From positions 186,001-250,000 of the forward strand of contig NZ_JAHXBU010000090.1 of NCBI RefSeq assembly GCF_020178975.1: a stretch of DNA of 64,000 nt, written 5' to 3'. The notes under the pieces were generated by a model. It saw only the letters and a program-made list of their open reading frames with translations, was not told the DNA's origin and did no database searches. This DNA comes from Cesiribacter sp. SM1. Its GTDB lineage: Bacteria > Bacteroidota > Bacteroidia > Cytophagales > Cyclobacteriaceae. Shown piece after piece: positions 9,241 to 18,550 of this stretch (position 1 is its first letter; every line of letters begins with the position of its first letter). Position numbers and translations under genes: made by a program.

Positions 9241-10170
9241 ATGGGTGACTTGGCTCCGATTGTAGTATTTGTATATAATAGGCCAAAACATACTGCCTCG
9301 ACCGTAGAAGCGCTAAGAAGCAATTTTTTAGCTAGTGATTCTGATTTATTTGTGTTTGCAGATGGCCCCAAAAATGATGCGAGTGAGGATCAGTTAAAGG
9401 CTATTTATGAAACAAGAGAAATATTCAAAGATATTACTGGCTTTAAATCTGTTACGATTTACGAATCATCCTGTAACAAAGGGTTGGCTAGGTCTATTGT
9501 AGAAGGGGTAACTAAGATAGTTGATGAATTTGGAAAGGTAATAGTACTTGAGGATGATCTGGTGACATCTGCATACTTTTTGACCTACTTTAATGATGCT
9601 TTGGATACTTATGAGGACAATGAGAAGGTAATGCATGTGAGTGGGTATTGGTATCCCTTGGAACTGGATAAAATATTACCGGAAACATTTTTTTTCAATG
9701 TTACCTCGTGCTGGGGTTGGGGTACGTGGAAGCGTGCATGGAAACATTTAGAGCTTGATCCACAAAAGCTGATGGAACAGTTAGAGTATTCTAACAAGCT
9801 GAAGTATTTTGATCTGGAGGGATGGGGTGATTTCAAAGGGCAGTTAGTTGCTAATATTTCAGGCAGAATGAGTACCTGGGCAGTACGATGGCACGCTAGC
9901 GTGTGCTTATCTGATGGTTTCTCGCTCCATCCCAGGCATTCTTTAGTGAAGAACATTGGTTTTGATGGAACAGGAGTGAATTGTTATGATGATAATGGCC
10001 AGGCACAAAACCAGAAAGTTTTAGACAGGCCAATAAATGTGATCAAGCAATGTGCTACAATGGAGAATGGGAGAGCCAGAGCGCGGGCTATTCAATATCT
10101 CCAGTCATTGAACAAAAAGCCTACTTATTTAAAAAGAGTTAAAGCTAGAATATGGTCTCTTCTCCACTAA
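9241..10170 (+). CDS. GT-A fold glycosyltransferase (sugar transferase, WGWGTW type)
   Basis: 309 residues. The N-terminus (PIVVFVYNRPKHT), FADGPK and the metal-binding LEDDL near residue 104, followed by a SCWGWGTWKRAW segment near 155, match a group of Bacteroidota GT2-like sugar transferases that act on glycan or glycoprotein acceptors. The 3' end overlaps the next gene by 19 nt in a different frame, indicating translational coupling with the methyltransferase. Confidence 0.82.
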   Translation: MGDLAPIVVFVYNRPKHTASTVEALRSNFLASDSDLFVFADGPKNDASEDQLKAIYETREIFKDITGFKSVTIYESSCNKGLARSIVEGVTKIVDEFGKVIVLEDDLVTSAYFLTYFNDALDTYEDNEKVMHVSGYWYPLELDKILPETFFFNVTSCWGWGTWKRAWKHLELDPQKLMEQLEYSNKLKYFDLEGWGDFKGQLVANISGRMSTWAVRWHASVCLSDGFSLHPRHSLVKNIGFDGTGVNCYDDNGQAQNQKVLDRPINVIKQCATMENGRARARAIQYLQSLNKKPTYLKRVKARIWSLLH

Positions 10171-11051
10171 CAGGTAAGCCTGCTTTACTTCTTGAGGAAG
10201 TACCTACAATTGAAATAGCACAAAAGTATAAGAAGGAGCTTGATTTAGATGTTAATTATATCTTTCAGGGACATAAGACTTTACAAAGGTATTTATGCAG
10301 AGAGACTGGGTACAGTTTCTTTTATCCATTTGATTTAGCAGGGGACGGTAAATTTTATTCAAAATTACAACAGTTTGATTGGTATTACATGCCTTGGAAA
10401 TGGGAGCATAATTTTGCACTCTCCATGATCAGGAATGGCATGAAGATTTTGGAGATTGGTTGTGGAACAGGAGGTTTTATCAATAAAATTTCAAGCTTAA
10501 GAGATGTGGAAGTTGTGGGATTAGAGCTGAATGAGGAAGCTGTTGCAGCTGCGAGAACGAGTGGTGCCAATGTACTTAATAACACGGTACAAGAGTTTTC
10601 TGTCAATCATGCCGAGACTTTTGATGTGGTCTGCTCATTCCAGGTACTGGAGCATATCAGTGATGTTGATAGCTTTATCCGCTCTTCTGTTGAGTGTTTG
10701 AAGAAAGGAGGTAAGTTGATAGTTTCTGTGCCTAACAATGATTCTTTTATCAAGTATGCAGATTATCCCTTGAATTTGCCACCTCACCATATGGGGCACT
10801 GGACTTATAATTCATTGAAAAATGTGGCACCCCTATATAATTTAGAATTTGAGAATGCAGTTTTCGAACCTTTACAACATTATCACATAGACTGGTATTT
10901 ACATGTGATGATGAATGATAAGGCCAGGTTTTCTTTCTTTTTTAAGATGCTTTCCAAATTTCGTCTGAACAAAGCTTTTTCACTTTTGCATAAAAGGGCT
11001 GATTTCAACATCAAAGGACATTCGATCACTGCTGTCTATACTAAATCATGA
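10152..11051 (+). CDS. Class I SAM-dependent methyltransferase
   Basis: 299 residues. Motif I is ILEIGCGTGGF near residue 98, an acidic residue ending the next strand (GLELNEEA) would contact the SAM ribose, and FQVLEHISD is the motif IV/post-IV region. This is the UbiE/COQ5-like fold common in glycan clusters, where such enzymes O- or N-methylate sugars. The gene overlaps its upstream neighbour by 19 nt and the downstream GT4 by 4 nt (ATGA), so the three are probably one translational unit. In combination with an extended Wzt it is a candidate for terminal methylation of the exported glycan. Confidence 0.87.
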   Translation: MVSSPLTGKPALLLEEVPTIEIAQKYKKELDLDVNYIFQGHKTLQRYLCRETGYSFFYPFDLAGDGKFYSKLQQFDWYYMPWKWEHNFALSMIRNGMKILEIGCGTGGFINKISSLRDVEVVGLELNEEAVAAARTSGANVLNNTVQEFSVNHAETFDVVCSFQVLEHISDVDSFIRSSVECLKKGGKLIVSVPNNDSFIKYADYPLNLPPHHMGHWTYNSLKNVAPLYNLEFENAVFEPLQHYHIDWYLHVMMNDKARFSFFFKMLSKFRLNKAFSLLHKRADFNIKGHSITAVYTKS

Positions 11052-12247
11052 AGGTTCTTCACTTGTGCACTTTTTCAAGTGGAGGTGCTGCTAATGCTGC
11101 AGTTCGCTTGCATCAGGGTCTAATGAATGAAAATGTCATTTCAAACTTTTTGTACCTGAAAGGAGAGCCTAGTGCTACCGAACAGCTTGTTATATTCGAT
11201 GACTATGCAACTGGGCTTGTTTCCAAAATTCAAGACTTTTTTAATGGTAACTGGTTCCATTACAGAGTGAAAGCTAATAAGAGATTATTTGAAATATACA
11301 GCTTTCCGAAATCTAAGTATAAAGATTTAGCACAGCATCCCTTAGTTAACCAAGCAGATATCATTCATTTGCACTGGGTTTCTAACTTTATAGACTACCC
11401 TTCTTTTTTTAAAAAGCTTGATAAGCCTGTAGTATGGACCTTGCATGATATGAATCCATTTAGGGGCGGGTTTCATTACGAGGAGGATGCCAAAAGAAGT
11501 AGCTACCTTCAGGAATATGAAAGGACATTATTAAATATAAAGAAAAAGGCTTTGGCTGGTTTCAAACAGTCAGTTACCTTTGTTGCTCCTTCTAAATGGC
11601 TGCTAGAGGAGTCATTGCATAGTGAAATTGGCCGAACCTATCCTCATTACCTTATCCCTTACGGAATAGATGTTGATGTTTTTCATGCTTATTCTCAGAG
11701 AGAGGTGCGAACTGAATTAGGAATTGCCGAGCATGAAAAGGTACTTCTTTTTGTAAGTGAGAATGTTGATAACTATAGGAAAGGATTTGATCTTCTTTTA
11801 CAGGCTCTTCCTTCCCTTGTTGATGAATTTGCAGATTTGAAAATTGTTGCAATTGGCCGTGGATCGGATGCCATACCTGAATATGTTAAACATTTAGGAA
11901 TGATACATGAACAGCAGTACCTTGCCAAAATATATGCAATGGCAGATGCGGTGGTTTTACCCAGCCGGGAAGATAATTTGCCAAATGTCATGATCGAGTC
12001 CCTTGCCTGCGGAACTCCGGTAGTTGCTTTTTCAGTTGGAGGAATGCGGGATGTTATACGGTCGGGTATCAATGGTATACTCGCAGAAGACGTATCCGCA
12101 GCTGGATTAAGCAAAGCACTGTCTGCATTACTGGTCAATCTTAATGTGTATGATAGGGCATCGATTCAAAGAGATGCCCATGAACTGTTTTCGTTAAATG
12201 TGCAGGCCGAGCGTTACATAGATTTATACCGTCATATTCTTAGCTGA
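11048..12247 (+). CDS. Glycosyltransferase family 4
   Basis: 399 residues. It opens with VLHLCTFSSGGAANAA, a GT4 N-terminal pattern, contains DIIHLHW near residue 105, and has the C-terminal signature SREDNLPNVMIESLACGTPVV with the E-x7-E pair, then VGGMRDVI. Such enzymes transfer hexoses with retention from nucleotide sugars in the cytoplasm. It overlaps the upstream methyltransferase by 4 nt and shares one base with the next start (TGATG). Confidence 0.9.
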   Translation: MKVLHLCTFSSGGAANAAVRLHQGLMNENVISNFLYLKGEPSATEQLVIFDDYATGLVSKIQDFFNGNWFHYRVKANKRLFEIYSFPKSKYKDLAQHPLVNQADIIHLHWVSNFIDYPSFFKKLDKPVVWTLHDMNPFRGGFHYEEDAKRSSYLQEYERTLLNIKKKALAGFKQSVTFVAPSKWLLEESLHSEIGRTYPHYLIPYGIDVDVFHAYSQREVRTELGIAEHEKVLLFVSENVDNYRKGFDLLLQALPSLVDEFADLKIVAIGRGSDAIPEYVKHLGMIHEQQYLAKIYAMADAVVLPSREDNLPNVMIESLACGTPVVAFSVGGMRDVIRSGINGILAEDVSAAGLSKALSALLVNLNVYDRASIQRDAHELFSLNVQAERYIDLYRHILS

Positions 12248-13239
12248 TGTTGCCTAAAATTTCAGTAATAACGCCGTCATTCAATCAGGGGCCATATTTA
12301 GAGCAAACAATTAACTCAGTAATCGATCAAGGCTACCCCAATATAGAATATATCATAATTGACGGAGGTAGCAAGGACCAGTCGGTTGATGTCATCAGGA
12401 AGTATGAAGAGAAGCTTTCGTATTGGGTAAGCGAGCCAGACCAGGGCCAGTCTCATGCCATCAACAAAGGTTTTTTAAAAGCAACTGGAGATATCATAAC
12501 CTGGATCAACAGCGACGATTTGTTGCTACCCAATGCCCTGAAGATTGTTGCACATGTTTTTAGGGATGATCCAACCCTAAGTCTTGTGCATGGCAATGGC
12601 ATATACTTATGGCCGAATGGTACTAAAACAGAAGTGCCGGTTTCTCCAGAAGGCTTTCCCTACAAATATTTATCGGGCATGGCATTTACCCAGCCTTCGT
12701 CTTTCTTCAGAAGATCCAGTCTGGAAAAAGCAGGATATTTAGACGAGTCGCTGCATTTTGGCATGGATTATGATTTAATGCTGCGGCTTTTTGATGTTGG
12801 CAAAACAAGGCAGCTAGATGATTATTTCTCTATTTATCGCATACACCAGGAAAGCAAAACCAGTACCTCCAAAATAAGATTTGCCCGGGAGTGGGCCCAA
12901 ATATTCAGTAAAGTTGTTTATTCAGCAAATCCGGCTTCTAGAGTCATTAATATTTTAAAAGAACTTGAGCTGTATCAGCAGCCCGGTACAACATATGCTT
13001 TCTCAAAACATTATGAGGAGGATTTTTTATATCAATCACTTCTCTATTTTTTAAATTTCCAGATTATTTTCCATTACCAGTCGGCCAGCCTGGAGCGGGC
13101 AAAAGTAATCACGCACTGGTTTAAAAAGAATGAACCGCTGTACTTTAATAAATTTGGGTTAAAGCCTGTTTATTATAGGTCTAAATATCTGCCAGCACCG
13201 CTGCTCCAATATGGAAGATCAATCCTCGCCAGATATTAA
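12247..13239 (+). CDS. Glycosyltransferase family 2
   Basis: 330 residues. The GT2 core is clear: ISVITPSFNQGPYLEQTI at the N-terminus, DGGSKDQS near 40, and the metal-binding INSDDLL near 90. The C-terminal 120 residues are less conserved and probably bind the acceptor. The start codon overlaps the preceding stop by one base and its 3' end overlaps the next GT2 by 29 nt, so translation is likely coupled on both sides. Confidence 0.92.
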   Translation: MLPKISVITPSFNQGPYLEQTINSVIDQGYPNIEYIIIDGGSKDQSVDVIRKYEEKLSYWVSEPDQGQSHAINKGFLKATGDIITWINSDDLLLPNALKIVAHVFRDDPTLSLVHGNGIYLWPNGTKTEVPVSPEGFPYKYLSGMAFTQPSSFFRRSSLEKAGYLDESLHFGMDYDLMLRLFDVGKTRQLDDYFSIYRIHQESKTSTSKIRFAREWAQIFSKVVYSANPASRVINILKELELYQQPGTTYAFSKHYEEDFLYQSLLYFLNFQIIFHYQSASLERAKVITHWFKKNEPLYFNKFGLKPVYYRSKYLPAPLLQYGRSILARY

Positions 13240-14134
13240 GTTTAGCGTAATAGTGCCGGTATACAACAGGGCTGACATCATTGGAAAAACCATTGAGAGT
13301 GTATTGCGCCAGGAGTATGCCTGTTTTGAACTGATACTTGTGGATGATGGGAGTACCGATCATACCTCTGATGTTATCCAAAATTATGAACGCTGCGACC
13401 TCAGGATAAAAAGCTACTCTATCAAAAACAGTGAACGCGGCGCTGCCAGAAATTTTGGGATCAGACAGGCTACAGGGAATTACCTTGTTTTTCTGGATTC
13501 TGATGATCTGTTTCATGCAGATCATTTATCCACTCTGTGTGCCTACATCATTGCCCTGGGAGCACCTGCTTTCCTGGCAACTAAGTACAATTTCTTTGAT
13601 GGGGTACGACACTTCCCTTCCGATCTGCAGCCCCTGCCGGAGGGGGATTATGATTACAGGTATATGTTGAAGGGAAACTCTTTCGCCTGTAACTTCTGTG
13701 TAAAAAATACGAATGACCTGATTCTTTTCGAGGAAGACAGGTCTGTAGCCTGCTTTGAGGACTGGATGTTTCTGGTAGAGAATTTAAAGCAACACAAGCT
13801 GTTTTTGATTGACAGGGTTACTGTTACCATGCACGATCATCCGGGCAGGTCCATGAGAGGGGCTAACGAGGTCCTGATCAGGAAAAGATTGAAAGCTAGC
13901 CGTTTTCTGGAGCAGAAGCTCCTGTTTGATAGTAAAGAAAAGCAGGTTTTAAATGCATACAGCTACTACTTCTGTGCCATTCATGCCTATCTTGACTATG
14001 ATAGAAAGGCAAGTATGCAGTATACTTTAGAAGCTATTAAAAGTATGCTACAACCAAAGTTTTTGCTGATGCTGCCAAAGGTAATATTCGGAAAGCGATT
14101 AATCAACAAATTGCTTTCCATGAGGAGAGGTTAA
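13211..14134 (+). CDS. Glycosyltransferase family 2
   Basis: 307 residues with FSVIVPVYNRADIIGKTIESV, VDDGSTDHTSD near 40 and FLDSDDLFH near 98, the three standard GT2 motifs including the metal-binding DxD. The ATG at 13211 lies inside the previous gene; another possible start a little downstream is not obvious. It is followed by a 116-bp stretch to the likely start of the next transferase. Confidence 0.92.
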   Translation: MEDQSSPDIKFSVIVPVYNRADIIGKTIESVLRQEYACFELILVDDGSTDHTSDVIQNYERCDLRIKSYSIKNSERGAARNFGIRQATGNYLVFLDSDDLFHADHLSTLCAYIIALGAPAFLATKYNFFDGVRHFPSDLQPLPEGDYDYRYMLKGNSFACNFCVKNTNDLILFEEDRSVACFEDWMFLVENLKQHKLFLIDRVTVTMHDHPGRSMRGANEVLIRKRLKASRFLEQKLLFDSKEKQVLNAYSYYFCAIHAYLDYDRKASMQYTLEAIKSMLQPKFLLMLPKVIFGKRLINKLLSMRRG

Positions 14135-14250
14135 GTTAAGGGAAAAAGTTAATTTTGCAGATAACAAAGCAATGTTTCTTGTTCCAAGCAGGCAAAAGTA
14201 GAAACGTTTGCCTGAGCTTACTCTATCATCAGAAATATCATACAACTGGT

Positions 14251-15474
14251 TTGAAGAATATATTGGTACTTACTTCCTGGAGCTATAAGGATGCCTTGAT
14301 CCAAACCTATACCCTACCATACCTGAAGATCATTTTAAAAAAATTGCCGGAAGGGAGCAGGGTTTTTTTATTGACTCAGGAACAGGAAAGCCTGAAGATG
14401 CGGCCGGATGAGCTGACAGCTGTGAAAAAGCAGTTGATGGAGGATGGTATTGTGCTGCTTCCTTTTAAATATATTCCATTCGGCCCACAGGCAGGCCTGG
14501 CCTGGACGAAAAGTTTACTTTTACTGAAAAAACTGGTGAAAGCAGAAGGCATAGACTATCTTCATGCTTTTTGTACGCCTGCTGGTGCTATTGGTTATAT
14601 GCTGTCGCTCATAACTGATAAGCCGCTGGTGCTGGATAGCTTTGAGCCACATGCAGAAGCCATGGTAGAAAATAAAACATGGCGCCCGGGCAGCATCTCC
14701 TATAAAGTACTTCTGTTACTGGAAAAATTGCAGTATAGAAGGGCAAGCTACATTGTTTCTGCTACTGAAGGTATGAGAAAGTATGCCAGGGAAAAATATG
14801 GCGTAGCAGAGAAAAAGATGTGGGTAAAGCCAGCTTGTGTTGATCTTGAATTGTTTACATCTGCCAAGCTTAAACAGCAACGGTTGTTGAATGAACTGGG
14901 CCTGCAGGACAAGCTGGTTTGTGTGTATGCTGGAAAGTTCGGAGGAATTTACCTGGACCAGGAGGTTTTCGATTTTTTTAAAGTTGCCTATGACTATTGG
15001 GGTGATCGGTTCAGAGTATTGCTCCTGACGAATCAGCCCAGAAATGATATAGATACTTGGTGCAAAAGGGCAGGAGTTCCTGCAGAAATAGTTCTTGATT
15101 TGTTTGTGCCCCATTCAAAAGTAGCTGATTATATGGGTTTAGGCGATTTTGCCCTGACACCGGTAAAGCCGGTGCCTACCAAGCGGTATTGTACCCCTAT
15201 CAAAAATGGAGAATATTGGGCGCTTGGGCTGCCCGTTGTAACCACGGCAAACATATCAGACGACTCTGGAATTATTGATCAGAATAGCATTGGGGCTGTT
15301 ATTGAGACGCTTAATGAAGAGCCTTACCTGGCAGCTGTGAAGAAAATCGATAGCTTGTTAAGTCAGCCGAAGGAAGAAGTTTTTACTAAAATTCGTAATA
15401 TTGCTAAACGCTATAGAAGCTTTGATATAGCAGAGCATGTTTATCAGGAGATTTATGGAGCAAAAGAAAAATAA
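14251..15474 (+). CDS. GT-B glycosyltransferase (GT4-like)
   Basis: About 407 residues. It begins near the N-terminal strand ILVLTSWSYKD and has CVYAGKFGGIYLD in the C-terminal Rossmann half and a donor-site segment TKRYCTPIKNGEYWALGLPVVTT. No ATG lies near the N-terminus: I take the TTG at 14251, while a TTG at 14155 in the same frame would add 32 residues that look unlike the family. The gene end overlaps galE by 20 nt if galE starts at 15455. Confidence 0.78.
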   Translation: MKNILVLTSWSYKDALIQTYTLPYLKIILKKLPEGSRVFLLTQEQESLKMRPDELTAVKKQLMEDGIVLLPFKYIPFGPQAGLAWTKSLLLLKKLVKAEGIDYLHAFCTPAGAIGYMLSLITDKPLVLDSFEPHAEAMVENKTWRPGSISYKVLLLLEKLQYRRASYIVSATEGMRKYAREKYGVAEKKMWVKPACVDLELFTSAKLKQQRLLNELGLQDKLVCVYAGKFGGIYLDQEVFDFFKVAYDYWGDRFRVLLLTNQPRNDIDTWCKRAGVPAEIVLDLFVPHSKVADYMGLGDFALTPVKPVPTKRYCTPIKNGEYWALGLPVVTTANISDDSGIIDQNSIGAVIETLNEEPYLAAVKKIDSLLSQPKEEVFTKIRNIAKRYRSFDIAEHVYQEIYGAKEK

Positions 15475-16498
15475 AATATTAATAACTGGCGGCTGCGGGT
15501 ACATTGGTTCACAAACCATAATAGAACTGGTTAAACAGAATAAGTATGAGATAATATCCGCAGATAATTTTATAAATTCTTCTGCTGCTACGCTGGAGCG
15601 CATAAGGGAAATAAGCGGACGCGAGATCAAAAATTATGAATTAGATCTCCGGGATAAGGAAAAGACGCTTAAGCTTTTTGAGGAGAATAAGGATCTTGTT
15701 GGGGTGATACATTTTGCAGCCCTGAAATCTGTGCCGGACTCTGTAGCAGATCCTATTTTGTATTATGAAAATAACATTAGTTCTTTATTGAATATACTGT
15801 CTGCATGCGACCAGTATCAGGTTGATAACCTGATTTTCTCCTCCTCCTGCTCTGTTTACGGAAACGTAGAAAAACTTCCGGTTGATGAAAATACGCCTCT
15901 CACCAGGGCTGAATCTCCCTATGCACATACAAAACAGCTTGGTGAAGACATCATTAGGCACTTTGCTAAAACATCATCGGTTAAAACCATAGCGCTGCGA
16001 TATTTCAATCCTGTGGGCGCTGATGCATCCGGCAAAATAGGCGAGAATCCTATCAACAGGCCTAATAATTTAGTGCCGGTGATAACGCAAACAGCAGTTG
16101 GTAAAATTGAACAGCTTACTGTTTTTGGTGGGGATTACGATACGCGTGATGGTTCATGTATACGGGACTATGTGCATGTTGCCGATATTGCCAAAGCACA
16201 CATACTGGCGTTAGGTTATCTGATTGATGATAAAAACAGGAGTAATTTCGAGATCTATAATCTTGGTACTGGTCAGGGCGTTACGGTGTTGGAAGCCATC
16301 AAAGCTTTTGAAGAAGTAAGTAAGCAAAAACTTAATTATATAGTAGGTCCTCGTAGAGAAGGCGATGTTGCCAGTATCTACAGTAACAGCCAACTGGCAG
16401 AGGAAAGATTAGGTTGGAAGGCTGAAAATGATATCTATGATATGATGAGTAGTGCGTGGAAGTGGCAGTTGAATCTGGAAAAAGAACAAGTAAAATAG
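15455..16498 (+). CDS. galE: UDP-glucose/UDP-galactose 4-epimerase
   Basis: 347 residues from the ATG at 15455; the ATG at 15437 in the same frame would add six residues that do not belong to the fold. The N-terminal LITGGCGYIGSQT is the NAD-binding Gly motif, FSSSCSVYG and SPYAHTKQ give the catalytic Ser/Thr and the Tyr-x3-Lys pair, and RYFNPVGA is typical of GalE. The enzyme interconverts UDP-Glc and UDP-Gal (or their GlcNAc/GalNAc forms), supplying galactose-type donors to the surrounding transferases. The next SDR gene starts 2 nt after its stop. Confidence 0.94.
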   Translation: MEQKKNKILITGGCGYIGSQTIIELVKQNKYEIISADNFINSSAATLERIREISGREIKNYELDLRDKEKTLKLFEENKDLVGVIHFAALKSVPDSVADPILYYENNISSLLNILSACDQYQVDNLIFSSSCSVYGNVEKLPVDENTPLTRAESPYAHTKQLGEDIIRHFAKTSSVKTIALRYFNPVGADASGKIGENPINRPNNLVPVITQTAVGKIEQLTVFGGDYDTRDGSCIRDYVHVADIAKAHILALGYLIDDKNRSNFEIYNLGTGQGVTVLEAIKAFEEVSKQKLNYIVGPRREGDVASIYSNSQLAEERLGWKAENDIYDMMSSAWKWQLNLEKEQVK

Positions 16499-16500
16499 AT

Positions 16501-17448
16501 ATGAAAAGGAAAGTTTTAATTACGGGCGGCGCTGGTTTCATTCCAAGCTCATTAGCCGATCGTTTGGTGAAGGATGAGAATTATTTTGTGGTGCTTGTTG
16601 ATAACATGCTTACAGGCAAAAAGCTGAATGTTACCAAAGCTCCAAATTGTAAATTCATCAAGTGCGATGTAAACTCCTATAACGATATTGCTCCGGTAAT
16701 GACTGCTTATCAGTTTGATTATGTTTTTCACTATGCAGCGGTTGTGGGTGTGCAGCGAACACTTGATAATCCTGTAATGGTACTGAATGACATACAAGGT
16801 ATCAAAAACGTACTTGATCTTGCAAAGAACACAGGGGTTAAACGTGTGTTCTATTCTTCTTCCTCGGAGGTGTACGGTGAGCCTGTAGAACTGCCGCAAC
16901 GTGAGCTAACAACACCACTTAACTCCAGGCTGCCTTATGCAGTTGTGAAGAATTTGGGAGAAGCTTTTTGCAGATCTTACAAAACAGAATACGATCTTAA
17001 TTTTACCATATTCAGATTCTTTAATACCTACGGGCCCAAGCAAAGTGAAGACTTCGTAATTAGTAAATTTCTGAATCTTGCCCTGCAGGGAAAAGATATA
17101 CCTGTCTATGGTGATGGAAACCAGACACGGACTTTCTGTTATATAGAAGACAACCTTGATGCAACCCTGAAAGCCCTTAATCATGATTTATTTGTGAATG
17201 ATGTTGTTAATATAGGCAATGACCAGGTTTACACTGTTAAAGAATTAGCCGAAATAATTATAGAGGTAACAGGTTCCGACTCAAAGATTGTTCATTTACC
17301 GGCTTTAACTGAAGGAGATATGAATCGCAGGCAGCCTGACGTAACAAATATGAAGATTCTTTTAGGAAGGGATTTTAAATCCCTGCAGGAAGGAATAGAA
17401 GAGATTTTAATATTAAGAGGGAAAAAAGCAAGAATCACCACTTATTAA
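16501..17448 (+). CDS. NAD-dependent nucleotide-sugar epimerase/dehydratase (extended SDR)
   Basis: 315 residues from the ATG at 16501; the reading frame extends upstream inside galE but without homology. It has an extended SDR fold with YSSSSEVYG, LPYAVVKNLGE (catalytic Tyr-x3-Lys) and RFFNTYGPKQ. The N-terminal nucleotide-binding motif reads GGAGFIPS, so the third glycine of GxxGxxG is a proline, which is unusual. It probably acts on a UDP- or GDP-sugar, as a 4-epimerase or 4,6-dehydratase; the specific reaction cannot be decided from sequence. Confidence 0.87.
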   Translation: MKRKVLITGGAGFIPSSLADRLVKDENYFVVLVDNMLTGKKLNVTKAPNCKFIKCDVNSYNDIAPVMTAYQFDYVFHYAAVVGVQRTLDNPVMVLNDIQGIKNVLDLAKNTGVKRVFYSSSSEVYGEPVELPQRELTTPLNSRLPYAVVKNLGEAFCRSYKTEYDLNFTIFRFFNTYGPKQSEDFVISKFLNLALQGKDIPVYGDGNQTRTFCYIEDNLDATLKALNHDLFVNDVVNIGNDQVYTVKELAEIIIEVTGSDSKIVHLPALTEGDMNRRQPDVTNMKILLGRDFKSLQEGIEEILILRGKKARITTY

Positions 17449-17475
17449 ACGGAACTCTACAAAATATCTTTGCTT

Positions 17476-18390
17476 ATGGTGATTGTAAGCTCGAGAGCTG
17501 GACAGTTGGCTAATAGAATTATCCATTTCTCAAATTTTATAGCAAATGCAATAGAGCACGATTACCGCTTACTGTATCCTTTCTTTGATGAGTATAGAGA
17601 GTATTTTGAGAAAATTGAACAGAATGATTTTGATGGCTACAAAATCAGTTCCCGGCTTGTACAGAATAAATGCCTTAATACTTCCTTATCTAACTACCTA
17701 TTCTTTTTTCACAGGCTGTTTAGGAAAGTAGGTCTCACTAAACTTCCTTTTCTGGAGTTTCATTCAGTGCTTACTCATGATGAACAGGATTTGGCATATA
17801 GTATGGAAAATCCTGCTTTTGTGGATTTAGCAAAGAAAAATCTGCTGTTAACCTTTGGGTGGTCATACAGAGATGAGGTGAACTTCAAAAAGCATGCTTC
17901 CTTTATCAGGACCGTTTTTACACCACTGCCTGTTTATCAGGAAGAAACAAAAAGAATACTAGCCGAATGTAAATCTAAAGGGGAGGTAGTTGTGGGCATA
18001 CATATCAGAAGAGGTGATTATAAAGCTTTTAATGGAGGAAAGTGGTACTTCGAGGATGAGGTTTATTTAGAGAAAATGAAGCAGATGAGGGCTCTCCTCA
18101 AACAACATGGTAAGACTTGTGTATTTCTAGTTTGCTCCAATGAGGCTGTTAATGTTGATTATTTCTCTGAACTAGATGTAGTTGCCGAACCAAAGCATTT
18201 CATTGTAGATTTATATGCACTTGCAAAGTGTGATTATCTGATTGGACCACCGAGTACATTTACCATTTGGGCCTCTTTTTATGGGCAGGTACCACTATTC
18301 AAAATAGAAAGAACCGATTCTCCGGTTATTCTGTCCAATTTCAAGATACACTATAAGTGCCTTCAGACCACTGAATCAGTATTGAAGTAA
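17476..18390 (+). CDS. GT11-like alpha-1,2-fucosyltransferase-type glycosyltransferase
   Basis: 304 residues from the ATG at 17476; a TTG two codons earlier is possible. The GT11 hallmark HIRRGDY is at residues 176-182, where the arginines contact GDP-fucose, and the N-terminus SSRAGQLANRI resembles the GxGNQ-type acceptor region of this fold. DLYALAKCDYLIGPPSTFT near 255 is the conserved C-terminal motif. Expected reaction is transfer of fucose from GDP-fucose to a galactose-type acceptor. It is the last gene of the glycan locus, 21 nt or more after the SDR; no GDP-fucose synthesis genes are visible here. Confidence 0.82.
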   Translation: MVIVSSRAGQLANRIIHFSNFIANAIEHDYRLLYPFFDEYREYFEKIEQNDFDGYKISSRLVQNKCLNTSLSNYLFFFHRLFRKVGLTKLPFLEFHSVLTHDEQDLAYSMENPAFVDLAKKNLLLTFGWSYRDEVNFKKHASFIRTVFTPLPVYQEETKRILAECKSKGEVVVGIHIRRGDYKAFNGGKWYFEDEVYLEKMKQMRALLKQHGKTCVFLVCSNEAVNVDYFSELDVVAEPKHFIVDLYALAKCDYLIGPPSTFTIWASFYGQVPLFKIERTDSPVILSNFKIHYKCLQTTESVLK

Positions 18391-18522
18391 ATAGCAGAAT
18401 GATATTCTGTTGAAATTGTAATCTTTTGTTGCCATTTTAAGATTCTTCCAAACCATCTACCGATTCATACTTCCAAACAAAATAAAAACAAAATAATCTG
18501 TAGCAGATTTAGGGATTAACGC

Positions 18523-18530
18523 TAATTTTG
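18523..18530 (+). promoter_or_regulatory. Candidate -7 box of the Lrp/AsnC gene
   Basis: TAATTTTG matches the Bacteroidota -7 consensus TAnnTTTG exactly and ends 20 nt before the ATG at 18551. Upstream, only TCTG at 18497-18500 resembles a -33 box, with a 22-nt gap. A short untranslated leader is predicted. Confidence 0.45.
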
Positions 18531-18550
18531 TGCTGTTAACCATTCTGACA

